A stretch of 15,365 nt of DNA from Dichomitus squalens LYAD-421 SS1 (taxonomy: Eukaryota; Basidiomycota; Agaricomycetes; Polyporales; Polyporaceae): assembly GCF_000275845.1 (NCBI RefSeq), contig NW_006766988.1, forward strand, positions 1 to 15,365. The letters are read 5' to 3'. Below the pieces are notes generated by a model. That model made no database searches, was not told the origin of the DNA, and was given only the letters and a program-made list of their open reading frames with translations. Shown in pieces: positions 1-10,942 of the stretch (within the stretch, counting starts at the first letter, position 1; each line of letters opens with the position of its first letter). A program made the position numbers and the translations under genes.

Positions 1-1640
1 TGTCGCGCTGGCGGCGCCCGCCGCTCGTAGGGCGGGGGAGTTCTGACGGATGGCGGGGATACCGCCAGACGTACACCTGACCGGCGCAAGAGGCGAGACC
101 CAGGGGCGCAACCGCACCCAAAGGCCGCAGGTTTATAGCCCGTTCCCTTGCCTTAAATGGCCGGGACTGGGCGGACGTCCGCAACGCACCTTTCCTGAGC
201 CCTGCCCCCTTCCACACCATTTACGTACTCGAACGTCTCACTCTCGCCCCTGTCTGTACCCTGGCACATCCCCTTGCACCATCCCTCATCGACATCTCTC
301 CCACCACACACCCTTAGATTGCATGAGCATCCTGCTCAACTATGTCCCGCCGACCTCCATCATCACCCAAGTAGACAACAATGTATTTACTGCCTACCAT
401 GAGGCTCGGCCTCGCAGGGCAATAAACGGGATCTAGAAGAAGAAGAAGCGTCGGAGCTCTTGCCCGAATACTTGACTTTCCAGCTACTGACAGGGGTTGC
501 GTCCGGATATCTGCGCATTGACGGAAAACGATACGAGTGTTCAGGCTCTTAACACTGACGGTCTTCACCGTGGTCGGGCTGAGTAAGGCCCAAGGGCAAG
601 AGGCTACGCGAGCTCCGAGTGACAACGATAGACAAAGCGCAGAACTGCACAGCTTGCCGTATTATGTAATCCGCACCCGCACTGTTGCAACTGGGAGCCT
701 TGTGGGTGGACGTATCTTTCACGTCGACGTAGATGAGGCTCAGTCGTGAATGCCCCGAGAGGCGATGATGGGACAAGCCTCGTCGCGTTCTTCGTTGGGC
801 GAGTACATAGTCTCCGCGCGCAGGAGGAGCCTCTGGCGTGGCCCGCGGCTTACGCACCCATCTCGCCGTCGTCACACCTGGCGGCACGCCGTCCGCTGGC
901 CATCGAACACGAGATGCTCAAACGTCAGGCTTTCTGGAGGTGAACTCGACGCACCATGTACCGACGTTGAAGCTAAGGCTCGACTTGCCGCAGTAGTACC
1001 TTGCGCCTTCGCTACAGGTCTCTCAAGATGTAGACGTACATTTAACAGCGATGCTACGGGTAGAATCGGCGAGACCTCTACGTACTTATGCTGATCCGAT
1101 GGTTTTCTCATGGTTGCCTCGACTGTGCTGCGCGGTCGGGTGGGCGCACGCCGCTCGGTGCAGAGGTGTCTGGAATACAAGGAAGACCACCCTTGGCCAA
1201 AGGTGATGGTTCTCAGTCATCCTAATGGTCCATCATCGCTGTTGTTCCGTTGCCAATGTCTAGGACGATTCGAGTTGTTGGACCAGGGCGTCTGAGACCG
1301 AGTACTTGCATACTTGGAACACGGGGGTGAGTGCTGGGATAAGCAAATATGACATGGAGCTCCCCATCAGCGACCGGATGTCGACCCGCGGAGTCGACGG
1401 ATGGGCATGTCCCGACACGGCTTATCTGGGCGTCTCCTGCCTGGTTTGGGTGTGGACGGTGTGGGAGCCTTGCTTCGTCGGAATTGTTGTGCGGATTGTT
1501 CGTACCGCAACTGAATGCACGATGCGGCCTGAGTCGGGCTGGGACAGAACGTCGATTGCGCCGGAGGAAAAACTGGCGGAAGGGAGGAGGAATGAATTTG
1601 TCGACCAAGTCCATTCTGGACGTTATCGAAATGGGATAAG
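1..1640. other. Unassigned upstream region, no supportable gene
   Basis: No reading frame here resembles a protein I recognise, and open stretches on both strands are short and interrupted. The first 60 bases are very GC-rich and could be the edge of a gene outside the window. A minus-strand TATA-like CTATAAAC lies around 132-139 and would suit a gene leaving leftwards. The one gene-like signal is a pyrimidine-rich stretch (about 230-320) followed by an ATG at 323. With a 47-nt GT..AG intron at 371-417 this would encode about 60 residues ending at TAA 550-552, with an acidic stretch after the splice. The intron has no clear branch point, so I do not call a gene. A short GAA repeat sits at 436-447. 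Confidence 0.5.
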
Positions 1641-1814
1641 TATTATTAGCGCGGGGCAGGGGCCTGGGTCGACAACGGCCACCGTCTCTGTCTCTGACTT
1701 CACGTCGACCACAACATCCTCCTCGTCGACAACGCCGGCGACGACGAAGCAGGATATATCTTCACTCTCATCTAATCTTTTGAACGCCTATACCATCTTT
1801 CACCCACCTCCCAC
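1641..1814 (+). promoter_or_regulatory. Leader and probable core promoter of the PIP5K gene
   Basis: This stretch is rich in C and T (repeated TCTCTGTCTCTG and TCCTCCTCGTCGAC motifs) and carries a TATA-like GGATATATC near 1752-1760. It is followed by a CT-rich run that ends in CCCACATGG at the start codon. Pyrimidine-rich tracts before the ATG are usual for basidiomycete promoters. No specific factor site stands out. The transcription start is inferred, not seen. Confidence 0.35.
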
Positions 1815-4379
1815 ATGGCCACCGCTATTCCGATAGCACGCACTTCGTCTCCAGCATCCTTTGACGATCCTCGACGCTCGACGTATGTTTCCTCCTCTCC
1901 AGCCCACTCCCATCTTGTTGCCTCGCCTGCCTCTGTCTCTTCTTCTTCACGAGCCTCCTCCATGCTCGCTGCGAGCTCCCCACCCAGAGAGCCCGACCTG
2001 AACCCCATACACACCCTCGCCTTCGCTGGAAAGCAGACACCAAGTCAGGAAGTCCACATCCTCAAGGTCACAGACGACGCTGTCAAGCTCGAAAAGGGCC
2101 TCGTACCGGATCCCGTCCTCCACAAAGTCGGCGCCGTCCTCGCACAACACGTCCCCGCCTTTCATGACCACCGCCAAGGCAGCGGCGACTCTGGCTATGG
2201 TCCTCCCCCACCCTCCCCTCCCTCTAGTGTCGAGGGCGACGTTCCACCCTCGCGTAGACTCGCTAATGTTTCATCAGCATCCACCTCCCAGCCTGATGCG
2301 TCGCCCCGGTCCCCTCCAGTGACGTTCGAGGAACCCATCGCTGTCGAACGCGTATCGTCCTCGTCTCGGGAGCAGCGCTCGCGATTCGGCGCTCACAGCC
2401 TAAGACACCGCTCCTCGGCTGAGACGCGGTCCTCGCTGCGCACGTCCCAGTCTGCGTACGCACAAAGCACCCTGGACACGCCCCTTACAGACGAGCCACC
2501 ATCCATCATCCCTCCCTCGCTCTCAAAGTCCCTTCCCACACGCAGCGCCGGCTCCGCTTCCGGAGCGGGTCCACACGTCTCTGTCGATGGTTACCTCCAG
2601 CCTCCCACCCCGCACCGGCCCTCGAGGCGCAATACCATCGGCGCCGGGGCTCCGTCATCTGCGCTGCAGTCTTCTCCTCCACGCGTGGCACGCATGGCGA
2701 CGATGCACTCGGCCCACCCGGCTGCGTTCGAGGATGTTGGGGAACTCGCCGATGACATCGAGCAGCAGGCAGAGCAGATTCGCAGGGAGAGGAAGCGCGT
2801 CAAGGCGCAGCAGGAGGCAGAGCGGGCGCTGACCCGGAGTGCGACCATCGCGAGCAGGGTGGGCGATGGGCCGTTGGTGGGAAACTTGATTGGGGAGGAC
2901 CACGTCAACTATGTGTTGATGTATAATATGCTGACGGGCATCCGGATAGCAGTGAGTGTGGACGTTCGTGTCTAAGTTGCGATAGGTGGACTGACGGTTG
3001 GCGCCGGTCGTCAACGTTCACAGGTATCGCGATGTCAAGCAAAGATACGGAGACCGCTTACAGATGAGGATTATACGGCACGGCATAAATATTCTTTCGA
3101 TATGTGCGTGTCGCTTGTCGTTGTGTTTACGTTGAACCGCGGACTGACACTCGAACAGCGTCGGTAACGAGCTGACACCCTCCGCCAAGTACGACTTCAA
3201 GTTCAAGGATTACGCGCCTTGGGTATTCCGCGAACTACGTGAAGACTACTTCCACCTCGATCCCGCAGACTACCTCCTGTCGCTAACTGCGAAGTACATC
3301 CTCTCCGAACTTGGTTCTCCCGGCAAGTCCGGATCGTTCTTCTACTTCTCTCGTGACTACCGCTTCATCATCAAGACGATCCATCATTCCGAGCACAAGT
3401 ACTTGCGGAGGATCCTAAAGAAGTATTACGAGCACGTGAAGAGTAATCCGCACACGCTCATCTCGCGCTTCTACGGACTCCACCGCGTCAAGCTCCCGCA
3501 CGGGCGCAAGATTCATTTCGTCATCATGAACAACCTCTTCCCCGCGCACAAGGATATCCACGAGACGTACGACCTCAAGGGGTCGACCGTTGGCCGCGAG
3601 TACCCCGAAGAGAAGGCTGCGAAGAATCCGCGCGCCGTCTTGAAGGATCTCAACTGGATCAAGCGCGGGAAGACGTTGGAGCTAGGTCCGGAGAAGCGGG
3701 CGTTGCTGACGGAGCAGCTGAGGAGAGACTCGGAGCTGTTGAAGGAGCTGGGTGTCATGGATTACTCGTTGCTTGTGGGCATCCACGAAATGCAGAGGGG
3801 GAATCGGGACAACGTCCGGAGGAATACGCTCAAAGTCTTCTCGGTGAGTCATTACGACTTCGATCCGCATCTCCTCCCCTCAACGCACACGCGGTGTAGC
3901 CGGATATGCCCCTCATATCGCGAAAGAAGACGGTCAGCAAAGGACCGCAATCGCCGGAGGCGATCGCGATGCGCCGCATCATGCGCGAGGCGGACCCACA
4001 GCAGCTCGGGGCTGCGCTGAACCTTCCTGAAGAAGACACCGGCGAGCGACAGCATTTCCTATTCTACCAGGATGAGGGCGGCTTGCGTGCAACGGATGAG
4101 GCGAACGAGAACATGGACGTCATATACTACCTCGGCGTCATCGACATCCTCACGCCATACAGTGCCTTTAAAAAGCTTGAGCACTTCTGGAAGGGGCTCA
4201 GTGCCGATAGGGTATGTGATTCATCGTGCCTTGCTCTGGCTCCGGTGCTGATCATTCGTTTGGCGTTTCAGCACAAGATCAGCCCCGTCCCTCCGGCCGA
4301 ATACGCTGGCCGCTTTTTCGCCTTCATGAAGGCGGTCATGCGCGGCGGTGAGGGCGGCGCTCGCTTTAAATCTGAGTAA
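1815..4379 (+). CDS. MSS4: Phosphatidylinositol-4-phosphate 5-kinase (Mss4-like, type I)
   Basis: The predicted enzyme phosphorylates PI4P at the 5 position to make PI(4,5)P2 at the plasma membrane, controlling actin, secretion and endocytosis. Exons by splice signals and phase: 1815-2951, 3024-3103, 3159-3843, 3900-4211, 4272-4379; introns of 72, 55, 56 and 60 nt; total 773 residues. Residues 1 to about 340 are Ser/Pro/Ala-rich and probably disordered, with a charged Arg/Glu/Gln stretch before the kinase domain. Kinase hallmarks in order are [12 protein letters not shown], the glycine-rich [10 protein letters not shown], the ATP-binding lysine in RFIIKTI (about K478), MNNLF, YDLKGST, the catalytic [20 protein letters not shown] and the activation loop [12 protein letters not shown]...ISPVPPAEY. 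The glutamate in KKLEHFWK is the family marker for type I (PI4P) specificity; type II enzymes have alanine there. The ATG at 1815 is the first in frame and has good context. It converges on the condensin gene. The last intron is stop-free and a multiple of three. Confidence 0.96.
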
Positions 4380-4982
4380 ACGTTGTTCTAGTGTCTCTTT
4401 CTCCTCTCTTTCTCGTGCATTGGCTTTCTATATTTGTCGTCGCAGCGGTTCGGTGTTTAGAGTATCGTTGGACTGGTCACGCTCGCAATCTGCAATTCTC
4501 ACGTGTAGCACTCTAGCGTCATCTTTCAGTCATCATATCCTATTACGCGCATACCCCACTATACGTTTCCCCCAGCTACTTCCCCCACCTGCATCATGCA
4601 TCAGTTGGTATCCGTAGGTCGGTATGTTGTCATATTTCCGCCAGTCGTCCTTGCCCGCGTCCACTCTCCTTAATTACTATTGTCGATGTCTTTCATGGTA
4701 CCTTGAGCTCGCCCGTTATGCGGGCCGTGCTGCCCACTCTCCTTATGGTTTACTTTCTCTCATTAGTCTCTTCCATCTCGGACCTTCGCTTTGCAAGGAG
4801 TTTTTCTTTTCCAGCGTTTGCTTTCTGCACACCATCCCGATTGACTTTATTACAGTATATAATGTACTACCTATGCTGATGTACAGGGGGAATACAAGGG
4901 AATGCAAATCCAAAGCAACATACATACACACGATGAGAGCTACCAGCGTCGTTACGAGGGACATGGGAGGTCGTATCCGAAA
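4380..4982. other. Convergent 3' flanks of PIP5K and condensin genes
   Basis: About 600 bases separate two converging stop codons. The sequence is T/C-rich just after the PIP5K stop (several TCTCTTTCTC runs) and AT-richer around 4850-4920. It should hold both 3' UTRs and polyadenylation sites. I see no canonical AATAAA on the plus strand. A minus-strand AATAAAG occurs near 4848-4854, about 130 bases past the condensin stop, and could serve that gene. Short open frames on both strands have no recognisable content. Confidence 0.55.
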
Positions 4983-7900
4983 TCAGTCCGAGTCATCGTG
5001 CTGAGTCGCCGCTGGTTTCTTCCGTTGTGCTAGGAGGCTGGGTCAGCGATTAGGCTGTAGGCAACGGAAGGTGCAAACTTACTTCGTCTTGCTGCCCGCT
5101 TCTTTGCGACGTTCTTCTGGGTCTGGACGTTTCTCTCAAAGTCTTGATCTTCGGCGCCTTGCCGTCGGCTTTCTTCCAGGATCTGCGCGGGTGTATATGC
5201 ATGAGCGAGTTATTTACAACATATGCAGGAAACTCGAGATGTACCCCTTCAAACTCGTTGAGTTCCGCATCCGGTTTGTTTGCGGATTTGTTTTGTCGTG
5301 CCTACGGGATCACAATCAGCATGAGCATGCGGACGGCGAAACGACAGGGATGTACCTTGGTCAGTATCTCCTGGAATCTGGCAAAGACTGTCTCCTCGTG
5401 GAGTTTGTCGCGATAGAAGGGCAAGCCTTCGACGAGTTTCTTGACGGAGCGATCTGACTTGAATGGGAGCAGCGACAAGCAGTACGCGATATCGCGCCAT
5501 TGACGGGGGTCCTCCGAAAGCCGAAAACGCTGGCAAAGCTTCTCGACAATGTTCTCGGCTTGTCTCTCCTTGATTAACGACGTCTTGTGAGACGATGATG
5601 TGTTGTATGGTTTTCAGACGCACCTTCTCGATATACCCGAAGATAAATTTCATCGTGTTCTGGAACTTTTCTTCATCGATAGCGTGGGCACCAACCGACA
5701 GGTGACTAATGACTGCGATCGGCGACTGTGAGTCCACGAAACGTGTAAGGGGCGAGAAAGCAGTCGTACCGTCAGGCAGATTGTTGTAGATCGCATTGTC
5801 CTTTGTCGACAGCTCCTTGAAGAACAGCTTCGCAAGGTTCGAGATTCGCTCGTCCTCGTCTTCGACGCACTTGGCCATCTCGCCCATTTGACCCTTCACC
5901 TTCACCATCCCGTTGAGGATCAGATGCGTCAAGACCATCAGCGTGTTCTTTTTGACGACCATATCTGAGTCGCCAAGGCCCCGGTAGAGCTCATCGTTGC
6001 TCTCGTCGATGATGCTGCTGTATGAAACGGCGACGTCGCCAAGAGCGATGACTATGTTGCTGCGGATGCCCGGGTCATTCGACGTCTCCAGGACTTTGAA
6101 CAACAATCGATGGTGCTGTTCACAGAATTGTGAACTGACACAGAGGAATTTGCTGAACGCCAGCGTTGCAGTCGCGCGAAGGGTCCGGTTCTGTCGCAGA
6201 CATATTGAAGGCCGGGGTTTTTGATCACGAGCAGAACGTACGCTTACCTTGAACTTCTTTGGAGTGCCTACGATATGGACAAGCATCGGGCCGAAGGTGG
6301 CGAGGAGAGACTGAGGGCCGTAGAGTAGCTCATGCTCCCTCATGCCTTGGACCCGCTCACCAATCTCGTCCTCGGCGTTGCCGGCGACCTGGTCGAGTTC
6401 CTCCTGCTCCTTAGACTTTGCAGCCGCTCCACCGATCTTCTCGGCTGGGGTCGAACTTGATTAGTTCATGCGTGAAGAAAAACGAGTATTGTGAAGATAC
6501 GTACCCATCTCTTTCTCGTGCTTCTGACGTTTCCATTCGCGCTCGACTAGTTCAAGGAAGACAATCTGCTTGATTGCAACATGGCCGACGATGAAGAACA
6601 GCTGGCTGAGCTCAAAAGCGTCACCAGCGTCCTTGGCGTCGTCTTTTTGCGACTGCGCCTGATGCGGAGCGTCAGGATCTACATCCTCTTCGTCTTGGTC
6701 CATGACGTTCTGGTCCTGCTGCGAGCTGGCCGAGGTGGCGGACTTGCGGCCAAACGCGCGACGCGTGAGGTTCTTAATCAGCTTTCCGCAGAGAAGGTCT
6801 GGACGTTCTCCAAGCGCGTAGATGGTATTGATCGCTTGTTCAGCCATAGGGAACCATTCCTTCGATCGGCATGGACGCTCAATTGCATCTTGAAGCTTCC
6901 GGAATAGGGGGTTCTCCATGTCAAGGCGAAGGGTCTTGTCGAGGAGCGAGCCTGCGTCCGCAGTCGTCAGCTCACAGGTCGAAAGAAAATGCGGCAAAGG
7001 CCTGGGAGCTCACCCTTCACTTTCTTGGCGCTTCCATTGAGACGCTGCAGAGCTACACAGGTGTAGCGAGCGAGAGTCAGATCGTTCTGAAGCTACTGTC
7101 AGTATAGATCTGCGCGGGGATCTTCTGGGTCTCACCTTGCCACGTTCGCCAAGTCCCACTTTCACCAATGTCTCGACGCGATCGGCGACGACCTGCCGCT
7201 TCGCGAGGGCGAGCATACCTAAGATGATCACCGCCCCTCTTCGTTGAGCCCTTGGTAGTGGCCTGTCGGAACCTAGGCGCAATGGGTGAGTGACAGCCAG
7301 AATAGATAGTCCCGATAGAAGTTCTGGACTCACTATACACCTGCCATAGCTTTGCGACAACCTCATCAGGGATGAAGTTGTCGTCCATGTACTGTCGCAT
7401 CATCTCCTCAAGACTAGTGAGCTCAGCGAGCGTGGCGTCGTAGGTCATCCTACCAAAGAGTGCGTTAAGAGCAGTGGACAGCGAGATTCCTGAACGACAT
7501 ACTCAATCATGTTCTTTGCGATACGATTGGTCTGTTGCTTGGCGTCCAGACCATCGACTGGCTCAAAGTACATGTTGCGATAGCACTCAAGCACTCGCGA
7601 GCGGACGCTCTTGACCTCCTTGCCGTCCTCGCCAGTGGCGTTGTTGTCTTTGGTCCAGACGAGATGGAGCATCTTCTTGATCCCTTCGTGGGCTGCATCG
7701 AACTTGTACTCGTACGTGACGCGGAAGAACTCGATGGCTTCAAGTTGCTCGAGCTTGTTGGCCGACGCGAGCAGACGCTGGATGGTCTGCATTCCCTCCT
7801 CGACCTGGCGGATGAACTCGAGTGCGTCCAGGCAATACTTCTTCCGCAGCTTCTGTTCGAGGTGCTGGTTCTCGTTGAGTGAGCCGAGCGCCGCCGCTTC

Positions 7901-10006
7901 GTTTGCGAGTGCATTGAGATCGAGTTCCGATTTTCGGGGCTTCTTCTTACTCTTCTTGCGCGGTTTCGGAGCGTCGGACTCGGCATTGGAGCCGTGGCGC
8001 ATCTGGACATCCTCATCGTCTTCTACGTCCTCTGTATCGTCATCTTCCTCCTCATCGACTTCCATTGATTCATCGCCTTTGCGCTTCCTATATGAACGTT
8101 AGTACCGAACAGCTCATCGCGGTTATGCGGCCTGAAACTTACGCCTTCCGCTTCTTCTTCCTCTTATCCTCTTCCCCGTCCTCCCCTTCCTCGTCGTCTT
8201 CATCTTCGTCATGCTCATCCTCAGCTTGGCTCTCCTCTTCATCGTTGCGCTCGACCGCCTTCCCCAAGTTACCCTCCATCTTCTCGAGCATATCAGACAC
8301 CTCTTTGTACTGAACCTTCCACTCGGTCTCGCTCAGCAATCCGCCATACATCCCATAGGGATGCGTCAAGATGAGCCGGACGAGCAAGCTCACCGCGGAC
8401 TTACGAACGCTGGCAGTCTTGTCCTCCAGCGCCTCGACGGCCGCGCGCGTTATCGCCAAACGCTGCTGCGGGAACTTGTGGCTACCGTCGCAGAGCTTCG
8501 CGAGCGTCGCGAGGACTTTGACGCGGACATAAGACGAGACGTCCATCATGCGCTCGATCAGGAGATCGTAGAGACCGTTGATCTGCTTCAGGTGTTTGGA
8601 CTTGCTGGACGAATCCGACTCGTCCTCCGGGGTCTCCGCAAGCTCGTGGATGATGGACCCGATGACCTCGACGAGGGCCATGCGCATTGGGTAGGACTAT
8701 GCGTGGAGCGTGAACGATCAATGTTTCATGGCAGGCACGACGGACGATAGGCATACCTCCGAATCGAGCTGCGAGAGCAGCAGACTGAGTTGCTTGAGGA
8801 CCTGTCGGGGCGCGAGTTCGGCGAAGCGGATGAGAAAGCGCGAGAAGGCGCGCGGGCCCTTGGAATCCTGGCCGCTGAAGTTCTTGTTGGCGATCTCGCG
8901 GAGGATCTCGTCGCCCATCTGAGAGTGGTCGAATTCGCGCGCGAGGACGTCGAGACATTCAGCCATGTACTCGGACAGGTGCTCGTAATACTGGAGCGAC
9001 TGCATGATAGAGATCTGGGCCGCGAGGCCATGAGCGTGGTGCTTGACGGCGAGACAGATGGCCTTGTAGACTCCGAACCGGATTTGTTGTTGTTTCATGT
9101 ATTGCTCGTTCTCGGTGATGTGATATACGGGTCGGAGAACGCAGCTAGAAGAGATCAGCAATGGAGACGACGGCAGTAAACCACAAGAAGATAACAACGA
9201 CCGGGGCAAGGAAGCAGGACACCAGTACAGCTTGGGTCTCGTTGGTGCTGCGACGGCCTCGCAGGCCACCTTGCCTCAGAGCGGCGTCCATACCGGTGTC
9301 AAGAGACTGCAGTGAATCAATGCGCCAGTCGGCGCTGACTCGTACCAGCGAGCAAGTCTGAAAAAGAGGGATGATAAGGAAGAGACACGACTTACTTGAT
9401 GAAGGCCTCTCGTTCTCCGGCCGTCTGCCAGATCTTCTGGGTCTTCAACCGGAGGACTTTGTTGATGAGCGCAAGTGTTGCAGGTATTTGGACGCTCCAA
9501 GTCCACTCCTCAGCAGCCTTACGCGCTGTAGAGCGAGAGGTGGCAGGCTTTCCACCACGTCCGCGCTTGGGTTTAGGAGCGGGAGCGGGGGCATCGTCTT
9601 CGCCAGAGGTCTTGACTTTCTCGGCAACGCTAACAAACCAATGGAGGAGGAAGGCATAAATCTCTAGTGGGACCTTATGTGCCATGAAGGTCTGCTGGTC
9701 TTCGACGTCGATGTCGCGGGAGGTGGCTTCGACCTCGGCCTGGTAGGCGGAAGACAGGGAGTCAAGTATCTTGGTCATGTGGACGCCCTGGAGGGCAGAG
9801 GCGTGCTTGAGCAGAGAACGGTAGGCATCAAAAACAGAAGGGTCGACGATGGATTCTGAGGAGTGGGCAAGAGCGTCGACGGCGGGGTCGAGGACTTGAG
9901 CAATGGCGGAGTGGTCGAGAGAGGAGACGTCGACCTCGTTGTTGAAAGAGTAAGTGGGGAGGTCGGTGATGGCCTGTAGCTCTTCGGTGAGGTCAAATGA
10001 TTCCAT
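4983..10006 (-). CDS. CND1: Condensin complex subunit 1 (Cnd1/Ycs4/CAP-D2)
   Basis: This is the HEAT-repeat subunit of condensin, which with SMC2/SMC4, the kleisin and Cnd3 compacts chromosomes in mitosis. Exons in transcription order: 10006-9396, 9144-8757, 8696-8143, 8087-7503, 7449-7334, 7272-7136, 7086-7014, 6951-6505, 6444-6248, 6190-5624, 5568-5356, 5301-5245, 5182-5083, 5029-4983. All phases agree and give 1363 residues, within the family range. Family blocks seen include [35 protein letters not shown] (exon 2), [39 protein letters not shown] and [20 protein letters not shown] (Cnd1 C-terminal domain, exon 10), [16 protein letters not shown], and the tail [18 protein letters not shown] ending in HDDSD. 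Two acidic/Lys-rich low-complexity stretches (exon 3 to 4 junction, about residues 485-560) interrupt the HEAT region. Intron 1 is 251 nt, against 49-62 for the other twelve. The start at 10006 opens with an N-terminus of the right type. The gene is divergent from RPB10. The C-terminal small exons are the least certain part. Confidence 0.95.
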
Positions 10007-10216
10007 CGTGTGGGACGGCGGGGGCGGGGGGCGGCGTCGGGGAGGGAGCGGGGGACGGGGAGCGGGGGCGGGTGACGGGTGGCGGTGGGATCGAACGCGT
10101 TCAACCCGCGGTCGCGTCTGTCACAGCGCGTGTGTCACGGCTGGGTCACGGGCGGCTCGCCACAATTTGCGGGGCGGGCGTCTGTGGGGCAGCAAGCTTG
10201 GCTTGCGACGACGACG
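10007..10216. promoter_or_regulatory. Shared divergent promoter of CND1 and RPB10
   Basis: The two start codons point away from each other across 210 bases. The CND1-proximal half is extremely G-rich on the plus strand (runs of four to six G between 10019 and 10075). The middle holds the perfect palindrome GAACGCGTTC at 10093-10102 with ACGCGT at its core, the MluI cell-cycle box bound by MBF-type factors in fungi. Next come three copies of GTCACRG at 10120-10126, 10134-10140 and 10145-10151. No clear TATA box is seen. Regulation by these sites is inference. Confidence 0.6.
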
Positions 10217-10606
10217 ATGGTCGGTCTCCCGTCTCCGCTACACCTGCTGCCTGCTTACTCCCTCCTGCCGTAGATTATCCCTGTACGCTGCTTCTCCTGC
10301 GGAAAGGTGGTGGGCGACAAGTGGACTGCGTATCTGGATCTATTGGCCAAGGATATCAGCGAGGGGTGAGCCTTGCATTCCGTTCATCACGACCTCCGTC
10401 CAACCGCTCTGCCTATGCCCCCAGTGATGCGCTTGACCAACTCCAGCTCAAGCGCTACTGTTGTCGCCGCATGGTCCTCACACATGTCGACCTCATAGAG
10501 AAGCTCCTCCATTACAATCGTGCGTCGTCCTCTTCTCGCCTCCTGCCCCCGCGCTCACCCCCTTCTCCTAGCGAATGAGAGGAAACCGGACCGTGACAAG
10601 ATCTAG
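10217..10606 (+). CDS. RPB10: RNA polymerases I, II and III subunit Rpb10
   Basis: Rpb10 is the small zinc-binding subunit common to all three nuclear RNA polymerases and helps assemble the Rpb3-Rpb11 side of the enzyme. Exons: 10217-10219 (the ATG alone), 10274-10365, 10425-10519, 10572-10606; introns of 54, 59 and 52 nt with GTCGGT, GTGAGC and GTGCGT donors and TAG, CAG and TAG acceptors. The product is 74 residues, close to the usual 70. It opens with [17 protein letters not shown] after the Met and carries [19 protein letters not shown]. The four zinc ligands are C7, C10, C44 and C45. Splitting Met from the CFSC block by an intron explains why no continuous frame is seen. The first intron is inferred from the absence of any other in-frame ATG before ATTATCCCT and a good GT..AG pair. 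It shares an upstream region with CND1. Confidence 0.95.
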
Positions 10607-10942
10607 TTCACACCTCTCTCGTCTGTATCTCTAGCATGTTGTCACCATCTTATTTTGAGTCGCTGTACTCTCTCACTGCGACACCCAAACGCTGTCTTCG
10701 GCAGTGAACAACTTCGACGACCCTCATACTCACCTTCCCATCCTCGTCTGCGGCATCGCCTCAACTCAACTACAATCCGTACATTCCGCACCCTCCCTGA
10801 AGGCTTCCTCCGGCTTCTGCCGTCGTCTATGACGCTTACACCCTCCCTGGCTATCCACCAGTCGTACAATCATCCTCAGAGACGGTATGGATGGTCCCCT
10901 TACTCGGTTTAGAGTCTATTTGCAGCGTGCCCCTCAGCTCAG
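10607..10942. other. 3' flank of RPB10, no assignable gene
   Basis: The sequence is C/T-rich and holds the RPB10 3' UTR. Several frames read for 40-80 codons with Pro/Ser-rich composition, but none starts convincingly or continues through plausible splice sites. None has a domain I recognise. Confidence 0.45.

Noticed and set aside
1..435. 128-codon plus-strand frame at the window start
   Set aside because: Most of it reads through a promoter-like, C-rich tract; only the part after the ATG at 323 could be coding, and that is too weak to call.
537..749. Signal-peptide-like short frame (hydrophobic start, then AQGQ)
   Set aside because: It opens with GTG, not ATG, is only 70 codons long, and has no continuation through plausible introns.
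1306..1836. 176-codon plus-strand open frame overlapping the PIP5K start
   Set aside because: It begins with TTG rather than ATG, its Ser/Thr-rich end comes from the CT-rich leader, and it overlaps the well-supported PIP5K start out of frame.
7535..8102. Overlapping plus-strand frames rich in Ser/Val
   Set aside because: They are complementary to the condensin exon 4 coding sequence, including its acidic low-complexity tract.
8211..8750. 179-codon plus-strand frame inside the condensin gene
   Set aside because: It is antisense to conserved condensin exon 3 and mirrors its codon bias.
9276..9506. Possible small exon ([11 protein letters not shown]) within condensin intron 1
   Set aside because: Including it breaks the reading phase into the next conserved exon and matches nothing expected at this place in the family.
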